Positions 34,700 through 43,591 of a stretch of 61,249 bases of DNA are shown one piece after another. The position numbers were made by a program, and so were the translations under genes. The DNA is from Nitriliruptor sp040882055 (GTDB lineage Bacteria > Actinomycetota > Nitriliruptoria > Nitriliruptorales > Nitriliruptoraceae), in the NCBI GenBank assembly GCA_040882055.1, contig JBBECA010000089.1, positions 1-61,249 of the forward strand. The letters run 5' to 3'. The notes under the pieces are model-generated. The model was not told where the DNA came from. It saw only the letters and a list, made by a program, of their open reading frames with translations, and searched no databases. Within the stretch, counting starts at the first letter, position 1. Every line of letters starts with the position of its first letter.

Positions 34700-35758
34700 T
34701 CACGGCCCCGCCCCGCCCGGTACGCCGACGACCGCGACGACGTGCCGGAGGGGGTCCTCCTCGGCCGCCTGCCGGTGGACGAGCAGCTCGGCGAGCAGCC
34801 CGACGCTGGCCAGCTGCACCGCCACGACCAACAGCAGCGCCCCGAGCAACAGCAGCGGACGCCCACCGATGGGCTGGTCGGTCAGGAACCACACACCGGT
34901 CAGGTAGAGCAGGATGGCCATGCCGCTCAGTCCGAGCACGAGACCGAGACCACCGAACAGGTGCGCCGGACGGCGCCGGTAGCGCGTCAGGGTCACCACG
35001 GTCAACAGGTCCAGCCCACCCCGTGCGTACCGCTCCAGGCCGAACTTCGACCGGCCGTGCTGCCGCGGTCGGTGGTTGACCGGCTGCTCGACGACCCGGA
35101 ACCCCTGGGCGTGGCTGATCGCGGCGAGGTAGCGGTGCATCTCGCCGTACAACGGCGTGCTGGTGAACACCTCACGACGGCCCGCCTTCAGACCGCAGTT
35201 GTGGTCGTGCAGACGGAGCCCGGTCACGAGGCTGGTCACCGAGTTGAACAGCTTCGAGGGCAGACGCTTCCCGAGGGGGTCCCGGCGCTCGAGCTTGTGA
35301 CCAGCGACGAGGTCGGCACCGCCATCGAGCTTGGCGAGCATCTCGGGGAGCTCGGCCGGGTCGTCCTGGAGGTCCGCGTCCATCGTGACCACGTACTCGC
35401 CGTGGGACGCCTGCACCGCTGCGGCGAGGGCGGCGGACTTGCCGAAGTTGCGGCGCATCCGCAGCCCGCGGACCCGTGCATCCCCGGCCGACAGGCGCTC
35501 GACCGTCTCCCAGGAACCGTCGCTGCTGCCGTCATCGACGATCACCAGCTCCCAGCGCCAACCGTGCGGGCGACCCGGCGCGCCGTCCATGGCAGCCGCG
35601 ACCTCAGCGGCCAGCTGGGGCAACGATCCCACCTCGTCCTTGGCGGGGACCAGGATCGAGACGTCGAACGCGCCCGGATCGCGCCGTGCCTCGGTGACGG
35701 CCGCTCCGGTGACCTCGGGGACGTCGGCTGCCGGCGGGCGGGGGAGGGCCTCGGCCAC
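34700..35758 (-). CDS. Polyprenyl-phosphate glycosyltransferase, GT2 (GtrB/ArnC/DPM1-like)
   Basis: A 352-residue enzyme. The GT-A domain has VSILVPAKDEVGSLPQL, VIVDDGSSDGSW, RRNFGKSAALAAAVQ and VTMDADLQDDPAELPEM (DxD), then NCGLKAGRREVF. The QHGRSKFGLERYARGGLDL region and two C-terminal transmembrane helices follow. This is the architecture of GtrB, ArnC and related enzymes that charge undecaprenyl phosphate with a sugar for later transfer outside the cell. The GTG at 35756-35758 has GAGGA nearby. It is divergent from a GT39-type membrane transferase, its plausible partner. Confidence 0.9.
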   Translation of the reverse strand: MAEALPRPPAADVPEVTGAAVTEARRDPGAFDVSILVPAKDEVGSLPQLAAEVAAAMDGAPGRPHGWRWELVIVDDGSSDGSWETVERLSAGDARVRGLRMRRNFGKSAALAAAVQASHGEYVVTMDADLQDDPAELPEMLAKLDGGADLVAGHKLERRDPLGKRLPSKLFNSVTSLVTGLRLHDHNCGLKAGRREVFTSTPLYGEMHRYLAAISHAQGFRVVEQPVNHRPRQHGRSKFGLERYARGGLDLLTVVTLTRYRRRPAHLFGGLGLVLGLSGMAILLYLTGVWFLTDQPIGGRPLLLLGALLLVVAVQLASVGLLAELLVHRQAAEEDPLRHVVAVVGVPGGAGP

Positions 35759-35922
35759 GCGGTCCTCGGGTGCTCGGGGGCATCGGCCCGGGATGCTACC
35801 GCTCGGCGTCCGTGCCCGACCGAGCGTGGGCGCCGGAAGCCGCGATGCCCGCGCAGCTACGCTGCCCGGTCGGTAGCGACGTCCCCGACGGGGAGGCCCA
35901 CAGCCAACGACGGAGGTGGACG

Positions 35923-37611
35923 GTGACCACCGACGCTGCGGCCGGGACGCCTGCTCCAGGGTCACCTACCGCCGGCACGCGACGCCGCGGCCCGTCGACC
36001 GTGCTCGTCCTGACGGCCGGTCTGACCTTCCTCACCCGCTTCGCGCTGGCGGGCAAGGAGTCCTACTGGCTCGACGAGCTCTACGCCGTCCACCTCTACG
36101 TGACGCAGCCGCCGAGCCTGCGCGCTGCGGTGGCGTCGTTGGCCGAGACCTCGATCCACCCGCCGCTGTACCAGGTGATGCTCTACGGCTGGATCGCCCT
36201 CTTCGGTGACACCGAGGCAGCCACGCGGACCCTGTCCAACGTGGCGGTCACCGCCGCGGTCGTCGCGCTGCACCGGACCGTCGCGCGTCTCCACGGGGGT
36301 CGGACCGCGGACGCCGTCGCGCTGCTGTTCTCGCTGTCCTACATCGTCACCTACTACGGGCTCGAGACCCGCTCGTACGGTGTGACGCTCGGCCTGTCGG
36401 CGATCAGCACCTACCTCCTGGTGCGTTGCTCGGAGCCCATGCTCCGTCCGGGCGAGGCAGCCGGAGCCCCGCCGACCGGACCGGGGCGGACCTGGGCGGT
36501 ACCCGCGCCCTGGTTGCTCGCCCTGTCCCTCGTGCAGCTCGCCACGCTGTTCGTCCACTACTACAACCTCTTCTTCTGGGGCGCCCAAGCCGTCTTCCTG
36601 GTCGGGTTCGTGCTCCTCCACGCGCCGATCCGTCGGGTGGCCGAAGCCGCCCGGATCGTGGCGGCGCTCGTGGCACAGCTGGTGGTCTTCGCGGCCGTGT
36701 GGGGTCGGGTCACGCTCGCGTCCTTCAGCACCTACCAGGGGGAGTACGCCGTCGAGCAGGCGGTCACCCACACCCCCGCGTCCATGCTCGACCAGCTCGT
36801 GCAGCCGAGCTTCCGGACCGGCCTGCCGGCGGTCCTCCTGGTGACGCTCGCTGCCGCGATCGCGGCGGCTGGATGGTGGTGGCGTCGCCGCTCCGTGGCC
36901 CGTCCGGCGACCGACGCGACCCACCTCGACGAGCGTCGGCACGCCTTCGGTACCGCGTACGCGGTGACCATGGTGGTCGGGCCGACCATGCTCGCCTACC
37001 TCGCGTTCCTGCTGTTGCAGCAGGAACGGTTCTTCGATCGGTACCTCATCTACGTGCTGCCGAGCGTGGCGGTGCTGCTCGTCCTGGCGGTGCGCGAACT
37101 CGGGTTGCTGGTGTCCGAGCGTGTGGCCGCACGACGCCCCGCCGGCGACCGGCGGAGGTTCCCCGACGCCGCGACGGTCGCGCTCGTGGTGCTGCTCCCG
37201 ACGGTGGTGCCGGGGTTCGTCGACGCCGCGACCTACACCAAGGTCGACTGGCGAGGGGTCGCAGCCGACGTCGCCGCGGTCGTCGCGTCGCAGCCCGACG
37301 ACGAGTTCCTCGTCTACGAGACCTCGTCACGCCACACGCCGGTCATCGACCACTACTTCAGCGCCCTCGACAGCGACGTCCGGGTCGACGCGACCGTGCG
37401 CCGGATCGACGAGCGCAACGCGCGGTTCCCGTTCGAGGACGACGAGCGCATCGCCGCTCACGATCTCCTGCTGGTGGTGTTCACCCACCACCTCACCAGC
37501 GACTACCCCCGGACACTGGCGCGGCTCGAGGCCGCCTACGAGGTCGAGCACCGGCGTGTGGATCGCGACGGGCGGGGGTACATCATCTTCGACGTCGACG
37601 CCGACGGTTGA
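35923..37611 (+). CDS. GT39/ArnT-like membrane glycosyltransferase
   Basis: A 562-residue protein with about ten to eleven transmembrane helices and a C-terminal extracytoplasmic domain of about 130 residues. The first loop holds KESYWLDELYAVHLYV with the catalytic-type Asp-Glu, then SIHPPLYQVMLYGWIALFGD, typical of PMT_2/GT39 enzymes using polyprenyl-phosphate sugars on the outer face. TYYGLETRSYGVTLGL is also characteristic. GGAGG lies six bases before the GTG at 35923. The divergent GtrB/ArnC-like gene could supply its donor. It converges with the phosphodiester glycosidase gene, three bases apart. Confidence 0.85.
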   Translation: MTTDAAAGTPAPGSPTAGTRRRGPSTVLVLTAGLTFLTRFALAGKESYWLDELYAVHLYVTQPPSLRAAVASLAETSIHPPLYQVMLYGWIALFGDTEAATRTLSNVAVTAAVVALHRTVARLHGGRTADAVALLFSLSYIVTYYGLETRSYGVTLGLSAISTYLLVRCSEPMLRPGEAAGAPPTGPGRTWAVPAPWLLALSLVQLATLFVHYYNLFFWGAQAVFLVGFVLLHAPIRRVAEAARIVAALVAQLVVFAAVWGRVTLASFSTYQGEYAVEQAVTHTPASMLDQLVQPSFRTGLPAVLLVTLAAAIAAAGWWWRRRSVARPATDATHLDERRHAFGTAYAVTMVVGPTMLAYLAFLLLQQERFFDRYLIYVLPSVAVLLVLAVRELGLLVSERVAARRPAGDRRRFPDAATVALVVLLPTVVPGFVDAATYTKVDWRGVAADVAAVVASQPDDEFLVYETSSRHTPVIDHYFSALDSDVRVDATVRRIDERNARFPFEDDERIAAHDLLLVVFTHHLTSDYPRTLARLEAAYEVEHRRVDRDGRGYIIFDVDADG

Positions 37612-37614
37612 GGA

Positions 37615-39549
37615 TCACGCTGGCGGCGCGACGACCCCCTGTTCGACCAACAGGTCGCTCGCGCGCATCACCAGCGACGCCATGGCCGCCCGGCTGACGG
37701 GTCGGTCGGGCGCGAACCGGTACCCGCCCGTGCCGCCGATCACCCCGGCGTGGGCCAGCCGGTCGATGGACGGTTCGTGGTTGCTGGTGTTGTCGTCCAT
37801 GAAGGTGTCCGCCGCGGGCGGCAGCTCCGCACCGCTCGCGTACGCCACCGCGCGGGCCACGAGCGAGGCGGTCTGGCCGCGTCGCACGGGCAACCCCGGC
37901 GAGTAGGTCGTCGCCGTCGTGCCCGAGATGACTCCAGCCTGCGCCAGGCGCGAGATGGCTGGCTCGTGGGTGCTGCCGTCCTGCACGTCGTCGAACCGGT
38001 TGGGCGCGTCGGTCGGGAGCGCACGTCCGTCCCCGCGAGCGGCGAGGTCGTCGATCCAGCGGGCGAGGAAGGAGGCCATCTGCTGGCGGCTCACGTCCCC
38101 ACCGGGCGCGTAGACGCCCTCCGCGATCCCCTCGGTCACCTGCCACCACTTGAGGCAGTCGATGGAGCCGGCGTGGACGTTGTCGGCGGTGTCCTCGAAC
38201 CCGCCGTCGGGGACGCTGCCCGGCGGGCACGCGCCCGTGATCGACCGGGAGGGGGGCGGCAGCGGGGCGTAGACGAACACCGCGCTCGAGTGGACCCGCT
38301 TCGGGTCGCTCTGCGGCATCCGGACCTCGTCACCCACGTACATGGTGCTCGAGCCACCGCCGTCGATGGCCACCGCGTCGACCGCACCGAGGTCACGCAT
38401 GATCCGGCCGAGCTGCTCGAGCGTCACGCCGTCACCCGCGGTGACCGAGCTCTCCTGGATGGTGACCAGCAGCGATCGGCCATCGGTGAGGCTGCCCATC
38501 GCCGTCCGTGCACGTCGCGAGCCGGCGTGGTTGACGCCCTGATCGCTGAAGCTCCAGCCCGGCTGGGCCACACCGTCCTTGACCAGCAGCCCCGCGCCGT
38601 TGACCGCACCACGCAGGTCGGCCCAGTCCGCTGCGGTTCCACCGGTGAAGGGGGCGATGGTGACGGTCACACCGATGCGGGTCCCCGACGTGGCGTCGGC
38701 GAGCGTCGCTGCCCGTTCGCCGGTCGCCACGATCAGCGTCTCCCCCGGCCGTGCGGTGAAGGCGCCGTCGGCGTCGATGTCGTGGGCGGAGACCACGCGG
38801 GTCTCGGTGCGCCCCGAGGACCCGAGCGGGAGGTCCTCGGCCCGCAGCAGGACGCTGCCCGCCGGGATCGGGACGAGCTGACCGAAGTTGGCGTCGAAGA
38901 TCAGGATGCGGTCGGTCTCGCTCTCGAGCGGCAACCGGTTGAGGTCGTCCACCGGGACGCCGGTCAGGCCGAGGTCGGCGCTGTCGAGCGTGAGCGCGAC
39001 GTTGAGCTCGTCGCCGACGATCCGACCGTCTGGACGGATGCCCGCCGCCGCACGACGCTGGGTGACCCCCGAGGGGGAACCGAGCGCGTTGGTCGTGACG
39101 AGGCGATCGTCGGACACGAAGAGGCCGTTCGGGGCGCCGGACGGGCGGCTGATGGCGTACCCGCCGTTGACGCCGGCGATGGCACCCCGGCGGTGCTCGC
39201 GCGACACCATCGACGACATGGACTCGTAGCCCGACACCTTGTCCTGCGCCAGGCGCGGGCGCAGCTCCATCGCGCTCTCGTCACGGAACCGCAGCGCGTG
39301 GCCGCGCACCCGGGCGCCGTCGTCGAGCGTGATGTCGAGCGTCTGCGAGCTCAGCCCACCGAGCACCCGCTCGGTGTTGCCCGTGCGGACCTCGAGGGCA
39401 TCCGCCGGGGCGGCGGGCACCAGCACCGCGAGCACGGCGATCAGCGCCGCCAGGGCTGCGCTCCTCGAGCGCCTCGCGGCGGCTGGCGGCGCCGCGACGG
39501 CCACCTCGGCGACCGGTGCTGCGGGCACGTGCGGTGCGATCCTGCGCAT
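37615..39549 (-). CDS. Secreted phosphodiester glycosidase (NAGPA) domain protein with SLH repeats
   Basis: A 644-residue exported protein. Its unusual long Ala/Pro-rich n-region precedes a signal core (AALAALIAVLAVLVPAAP, cleavage near residue 50). The middle is the NAGPA/phosphodiester glycosidase domain with VNGGYAISRPSGAPNGLF and the signature AVAIDGGGSSTMYVGDEV near residue 394. Such enzymes uncap phosphodiester-linked GlcNAc or act on wall glycans. Three SLH-like repeats fill residues ~450-640 with SRQQMA, RRGQTA and SRAAMA. AGGA lies eight bases before the ATG. Confidence 0.87.
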   Translation of the reverse strand: MRRIAPHVPAAPVAEVAVAAPPAAARRSRSAALAALIAVLAVLVPAAPADALEVRTGNTERVLGGLSSQTLDITLDDGARVRGHALRFRDESAMELRPRLAQDKVSGYESMSSMVSREHRRGAIAGVNGGYAISRPSGAPNGLFVSDDRLVTTNALGSPSGVTQRRAAAGIRPDGRIVGDELNVALTLDSADLGLTGVPVDDLNRLPLESETDRILIFDANFGQLVPIPAGSVLLRAEDLPLGSSGRTETRVVSAHDIDADGAFTARPGETLIVATGERAATLADATSGTRIGVTVTIAPFTGGTAADWADLRGAVNGAGLLVKDGVAQPGWSFSDQGVNHAGSRRARTAMGSLTDGRSLLVTIQESSVTAGDGVTLEQLGRIMRDLGAVDAVAIDGGGSSTMYVGDEVRMPQSDPKRVHSSAVFVYAPLPPPSRSITGACPPGSVPDGGFEDTADNVHAGSIDCLKWWQVTEGIAEGVYAPGGDVSRQQMASFLARWIDDLAARGDGRALPTDAPNRFDDVQDGSTHEPAISRLAQAGVISGTTATTYSPGLPVRRGQTASLVARAVAYASGAELPPAADTFMDDNTSNHEPSIDRLAHAGVIGGTGGYRFAPDRPVSRAAMASLVMRASDLLVEQGVVAPPA

Positions 39550-39718
39550 ACGGCCGTTCCTGTCCCCGTGGGTCGCGCCCCGCGGGGCTGCGTCGAGCCA
39601 CCCGGTCCGGCCGCCGCGAGCGCGTGGCCGTTCGATGGTGGCCGGCGCAAGGTACCGAGACTCTCCGAGACGCCTCATCGACGGCCACGGGGACGCGGTC
39701 CGCGCGCGGCGGGAACCT

Positions 39719-41563
39719 CTAGAGCACCCCGAGGGTCCGGTAGACGTCGGCGTAGCGGCGGGCGTTGGCGGCCCACGTCCGCTCCGCGGCGACGTGTTCC
39801 CGCGCTGCAGCACCGAGGGCGGCCCGCGCCTGCGGGTCGCCGGCCAGGGGGGCGACCACGTCGGCCAGCGCGACGGGATCCTCGGGGGTGAAGGTGCGAC
39901 CGGTCACACCTTCCTCGACCATCTCGGCGAGCGCCGGCAGGTCGCTGACGACCACGCACCCTTCGAGCGCCATCGCCTCGACGGGTTTGAGGGGGGTGAC
40001 CAACCGGCAGACGCGGTCGTCGCGGCGCGGGACGACGAAGACGTCGATGGCCTCGTAGTAGGCCTGGATCCGCGCGTGGGGCACGCGGCCGGTGAACCGG
40101 CAGCGGTCCCCGAGGCCGAGGACCTCGGCCTCACGTTCCCATCCGGGGCGGGCGGCGCCGTCGCCGACGATGAGCACGCCGACGTCGAGGCCGCGGTCGA
40201 GCAGCTCGCGCGTCGCCCGCAGCAGCACCTCCACACCCTCGTAGGACACCAGCGAGGAGATGTAGCCGAGCAACGCCCGCCCCTCGGGCACCTCGAGCTC
40301 GCGGCGGACCGCGGCGCCGCGTGCGAGATCGCCCTCGCGACCCCCGGGCGTGAACTCGTCCACGTCGACCGCGTTCGGGACCACGGTGATGCGGTCCGGG
40401 TCGACCCCGCGGGCGGCGAGGTCGTCGGCCATCGCGCGGCCGAGGGTGACCACGTGATCGGCCCTGGTGGCGCACGCGCCCTCGGTCGCTCGGGTGAGCC
40501 GGTACTGGTCGCGGTCGCGTCCGGCGTCGCCGGGCTGGCGCGAGCGCCACGTCTCCTCGAGGAACCCCCGCACCTCGTACACGACCGGGATCTCGAGCTG
40601 CTGGCCGAGGCTGAGCGCGACCTGGGCGTTGTCGAACGGGGTGGTCGGGTGCAGAGCGGCCGGCCGCAGGTCGGCCACGACCGGGCCGAGGCGGGCCACG
40701 GAGCGTTCCACCCGCTCGGCGGTGCCGAAGACGCGTTCGCCGCCGGGGTCGGGTACGTGGCGGTAGGTGACCCCATCGACCTCGACCCGTTCGGTGACCC
40801 CGACGTGGCCCTGCTTCCACGGGTAGCCGAGCTTGGTCACCATGACCGGATCGAGACCGACCTCGCGCTGGGCGGCAGCGACGCGGTGGGCCCGGACGGT
40901 GTAGCCGGCCTGGGTGAGCGGCAGGCTGTTGTTGATGAGGTGGACCACACGGCGCGGCAGGGGGGTCGGGCGCGGGCCCGCGAGCGCTGGGGCCGGGACC
41001 CGCCACTCGGGGTCGAGGGCACGCAGGTCCTCGTGCACGCGGTGCGCGATGCGGCGCGTGCTCGGACGCCGGTCGTCGGCCGCGGCGGCGCTCAGCTCGG
41101 CGTCGGCGGCGCGCAGGTCCCCCGCACGCCAGCGCACGCGGCCGCGGATGCGTCGCACCCGGGTGGACGCGGGCAGGTCCTCGACGAGCGCCAGAGCCGT
41201 CGGGGCGCGATCGATCTCGGCGAGCAGCGCCGCCAGCGCGAGCCGCTGCGCGGGTCGGCGACGACGGCCCGCTTCGGCCGCGACCTCGGCGTCCACCTCG
41301 GCGTCGTGGCCGAGGCCGTGCGCGGCGAAGACGACCAGCAGGACCGGCCACACCGCGGTCGGGAGCAACCGCCGCGCCGTACCGCCGATGCCGAGCAGCA
41401 CCGGGTAGAGCCGCCGACGGTGGGTGTCGGCCAGCATGGTGTCGGCCTTGACCAGCACGTAGGCCGGTTCGTCCCGCACCCGGAGCAGCACGGTCCGTGC
41501 GGTCCCGACCGGATCGCGCCGCGCCCGCCGCAGCAGTGCCTGGACGAGCCGGGCGAGGTTCAC
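39719..41563 (-). CDS. Glycosyltransferase family 4 with N-terminal helical extension
   Basis: A 614-residue protein. The first ~190 residues contain a hydrophobic patch (PVLLGIGGTARRLLPTAVWP) and an Ala/Arg-rich, TPR-like helical region. The GT-B part begins RVVHLINNSLPLTQAGYTVR and includes HVVTLGRAMADDL, ITVVPNAVDVDEF, LLGYISSLVSYEGVEVLLRA and PLKPVEAMALEGCVVVSDLP, the GT4 donor-site region. It should transfer a sugar during polysaccharide assembly. The GTG start overlaps the asparagine-synthetase-like gene stop by four bases (GTGA). Confidence 0.88.
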   Translation of the reverse strand: MNLARLVQALLRRARRDPVGTARTVLLRVRDEPAYVLVKADTMLADTHRRRLYPVLLGIGGTARRLLPTAVWPVLLVVFAAHGLGHDAEVDAEVAAEAGRRRRPAQRLALAALLAEIDRAPTALALVEDLPASTRVRRIRGRVRWRAGDLRAADAELSAAAADDRRPSTRRIAHRVHEDLRALDPEWRVPAPALAGPRPTPLPRRVVHLINNSLPLTQAGYTVRAHRVAAAQREVGLDPVMVTKLGYPWKQGHVGVTERVEVDGVTYRHVPDPGGERVFGTAERVERSVARLGPVVADLRPAALHPTTPFDNAQVALSLGQQLEIPVVYEVRGFLEETWRSRQPGDAGRDRDQYRLTRATEGACATRADHVVTLGRAMADDLAARGVDPDRITVVPNAVDVDEFTPGGREGDLARGAAVRRELEVPEGRALLGYISSLVSYEGVEVLLRATRELLDRGLDVGVLIVGDGAARPGWEREAEVLGLGDRCRFTGRVPHARIQAYYEAIDVFVVPRRDDRVCRLVTPLKPVEAMALEGCVVVSDLPALAEMVEEGVTGRTFTPEDPVALADVVAPLAGDPQARAALGAAAREHVAAERTWAANARRYADVYRTLGVL

Positions 41564-43380
41564 GCCTCTCTCCCGGCCGCCTCGGCGCGTCGCCGGCGCG
41601 CACGCCGCGTGTCCGCCGGACGCCAGGTGTCGTCGACCAGCGCTCTCGCCGTCACGGCGCCGAGCAGCGACGCGCGGTGGCTCGTCGACCACGACCCCGG
41701 GTCGGCCAGCACCGCGAGCAGCTTCGCGCGCTCGACCGTCTCGAACAGCAGGCTGCCAGGTGCCTCGAGCCGCTCGGTGATCCAGGCCTGTTCCTGCGGC
41801 GACGAGACGGTCCCTGACGGCCCTCCGGTCGTGTCGGACGGTCGGCGGCCGTCCCAGCCGTCGGGGTCGAGTTCGGGGTGGGGCGCGTCGCGCTCGAAGG
41901 TCCACCGTCGACCGGCGAGCGGGATGCCGAGCACCTCGGGCTGCAGGCGGCGCAGCACCTCGAAGGCCGTGCGTTCGGTGCGGAGGTGGTCGAGTGGGAG
42001 CACGGCCACCGCCTGCAGGACCCGCTCGTCGATCGCGGGGGCGAGATCGAGCACGCCGAACGCGTCGGCGTGGCGTTCGGCGCCCGCACCGCGTCCCACC
42101 CGGACCCGCAGGTAGGCCAGCTCGTGGTAGGTGAGGGGGCCGACCTCGTCGAGCAGCTCCTCGGCGGTCCGGCGGTTGATCTGCTGCTGGGCGATCCGTA
42201 CGTCGTCGCGCAGGAGCAGGCTGCCGTTGCGCAGCGCCAGGTCGTCGAGGAACTTGGTCGCTGCGCCCAGATCGGCGACCGGCTCCCGCGGACCGTCACC
42301 GGTCGAGGAGTAGCCACCGGCCAGCACCTGGATGCCGTGTGCGCCGAAGCGCACCTCCGGCTCGGCGCGCAGGTCGGCACACGGCGAGATGATGCTGGCG
42401 ACGCCTTCGCCGAACCAGGCTTGGCGGCGGAGCTGGACGTCGCGGGCGTTGCGCTCCCCCGCGTCTTCGCGCCCGGCGGCGCTCTCGACGGGCAGGCCGA
42501 GCACGTCGGCCACCCGGCGCGCCACCTCGGCGTGCGGCTCACCGGCGGTGAGGGTGACCTCGATGCCGGCGGCGGCGCAGAGGGTCGCCAGCAGGCGCGT
42601 GCCCGGGTCGCCGCCGAGGGGTAGCCGGATCCGGTCGCCGGCGAAGGTCCGCAGCCGCTCGGCGGCGGTGACGAGCGCGGCCGTCAGCCGTTCGTAGCCC
42701 GCGTCGACGCCCGGGTCGGCGTCGTCGAACCGTTCGGTGGCGGTCGCGCGTCCGACCCCCGTCGAGCGCACGGCGATGCCGTCGGGGCGGATGCACATCG
42801 CGGAACCGGGAGCCAGCAGCTCGAGACCCGAGTAGGGGTAGCGGTCGTGCGCCAGCCATCCGACGGCGCAGAGGGTCGAGAGGGCGTCGGCGTCGTAGGC
42901 GAACGGCTGGTCCGGCCACGTCGCCGCACGCACCGCGGTGGCGCGGTTCCCGATGACGGTCAAGCCCGGCCGCCGGGCGATGTGCACCGGCTCGCAGCCG
43001 CTCGAGGAGGTGTGGACCTCGATCTCGTCGGCGCTCGCCCGGACCAACGAGAACGATCCCCCGAGGCTCGTGACGTCGAAGGCGTCGCCCCCGCGACGTT
43101 CGGCGAGCGTGGCGGCCCAGTCCCGGCCGCCGTCCTCGAGCGCCGGCAGCCCCGCGAAGGTGTCGAAGCGGTGCTCGTCGGCCCGGGCGTAGGCACCGAT
43201 CGGCGTCGTGTCGCCGTGCACCGCGTAGGAGGTGGCGACCACGTGGCCGGCGTCGAACGTGCAGCGCTCGTGAGGCTGGTCCACGAACGGCGTCGTGGCC
43301 GCGTGTGCGGCCTCGATCGCGCGGCGGACGTCCGGTCGGCGGCTCTCGTCGGCGACCAGCGCGACGGTGAAGACGTTCAC
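41560..43380 (-). CDS. Degenerate asparagine-synthetase-like protein
   Basis: A 606-residue protein with the two-domain plan of class B asparagine synthetases, but with key residues missing. The N-terminus reads VNVFTVALVAD without the catalytic Cys2 of glutamine amidotransferases, although GGSFSLVRASADEIEVHTSS and TVIGNRATAVRAATW resemble that domain's core. The ATP-pyrophosphatase P-loop, normally SGGxDS, reads LGGDPGTR at residues 255-262. It may be a non-catalytic homolog, or use other chemistry. It is coupled to the GT4 gene and divergent from wecB, so a role in polymer modification is inferred. Confidence 0.7.
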   Translation of the reverse strand: MNVFTVALVADESRRPDVRRAIEAAHAATTPFVDQPHERCTFDAGHVVATSYAVHGDTTPIGAYARADEHRFDTFAGLPALEDGGRDWAATLAERRGGDAFDVTSLGGSFSLVRASADEIEVHTSSSGCEPVHIARRPGLTVIGNRATAVRAATWPDQPFAYDADALSTLCAVGWLAHDRYPYSGLELLAPGSAMCIRPDGIAVRSTGVGRATATERFDDADPGVDAGYERLTAALVTAAERLRTFAGDRIRLPLGGDPGTRLLATLCAAAGIEVTLTAGEPHAEVARRVADVLGLPVESAAGREDAGERNARDVQLRRQAWFGEGVASIISPCADLRAEPEVRFGAHGIQVLAGGYSSTGDGPREPVADLGAATKFLDDLALRNGSLLLRDDVRIAQQQINRRTAEELLDEVGPLTYHELAYLRVRVGRGAGAERHADAFGVLDLAPAIDERVLQAVAVLPLDHLRTERTAFEVLRRLQPEVLGIPLAGRRWTFERDAPHPELDPDGWDGRRPSDTTGGPSGTVSSPQEQAWITERLEAPGSLLFETVERAKLLAVLADPGSWSTSHRASLLGAVTARALVDDTWRPADTRRARRRRAEAAGREA

Positions 43381-43511
43381 GTGGGCCTCGGGTCGGACAG
43401 GGGCTCGGACGCTAGCTGACCGTCCCGGAGTGGCCGCCACGCCCGGCGGGTCGGCACGGGCCGCGACCGTTCGCCACCGGTGCGTTCGCACGGCGCCCGG
43501 CACCGGCGGGG

Positions 43512-43517
43512 TAGCGT
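43512..43517 (+). promoter_or_regulatory. Possible -10 element (TAGCGT) for wecB
   Basis: GGTAGCGTGGGC lies 74 bases upstream of the wecB ATG, within the 211-bp divergent gap to the asparagine-synthetase-like gene. It matches the element upstream of 32992 and 53275. Confidence 0.33.
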
Positions 43518-43591
43518 GGGCGACCGATGTGGCCGCTCCGTGACGGGCGCGCCGCCCTCCCGAGCCGCCCCCTGCCGAGACGGATCCTGCG

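Noticed and set aside
41560..43380. Lasso-peptide cyclase
   Set aside because: Asparagine-synthetase-like proteins can be lasso cyclases, but no precursor peptide, leader-binding protein or transglutaminase-like protease lies nearby, and the SGGxDS motif is lost.
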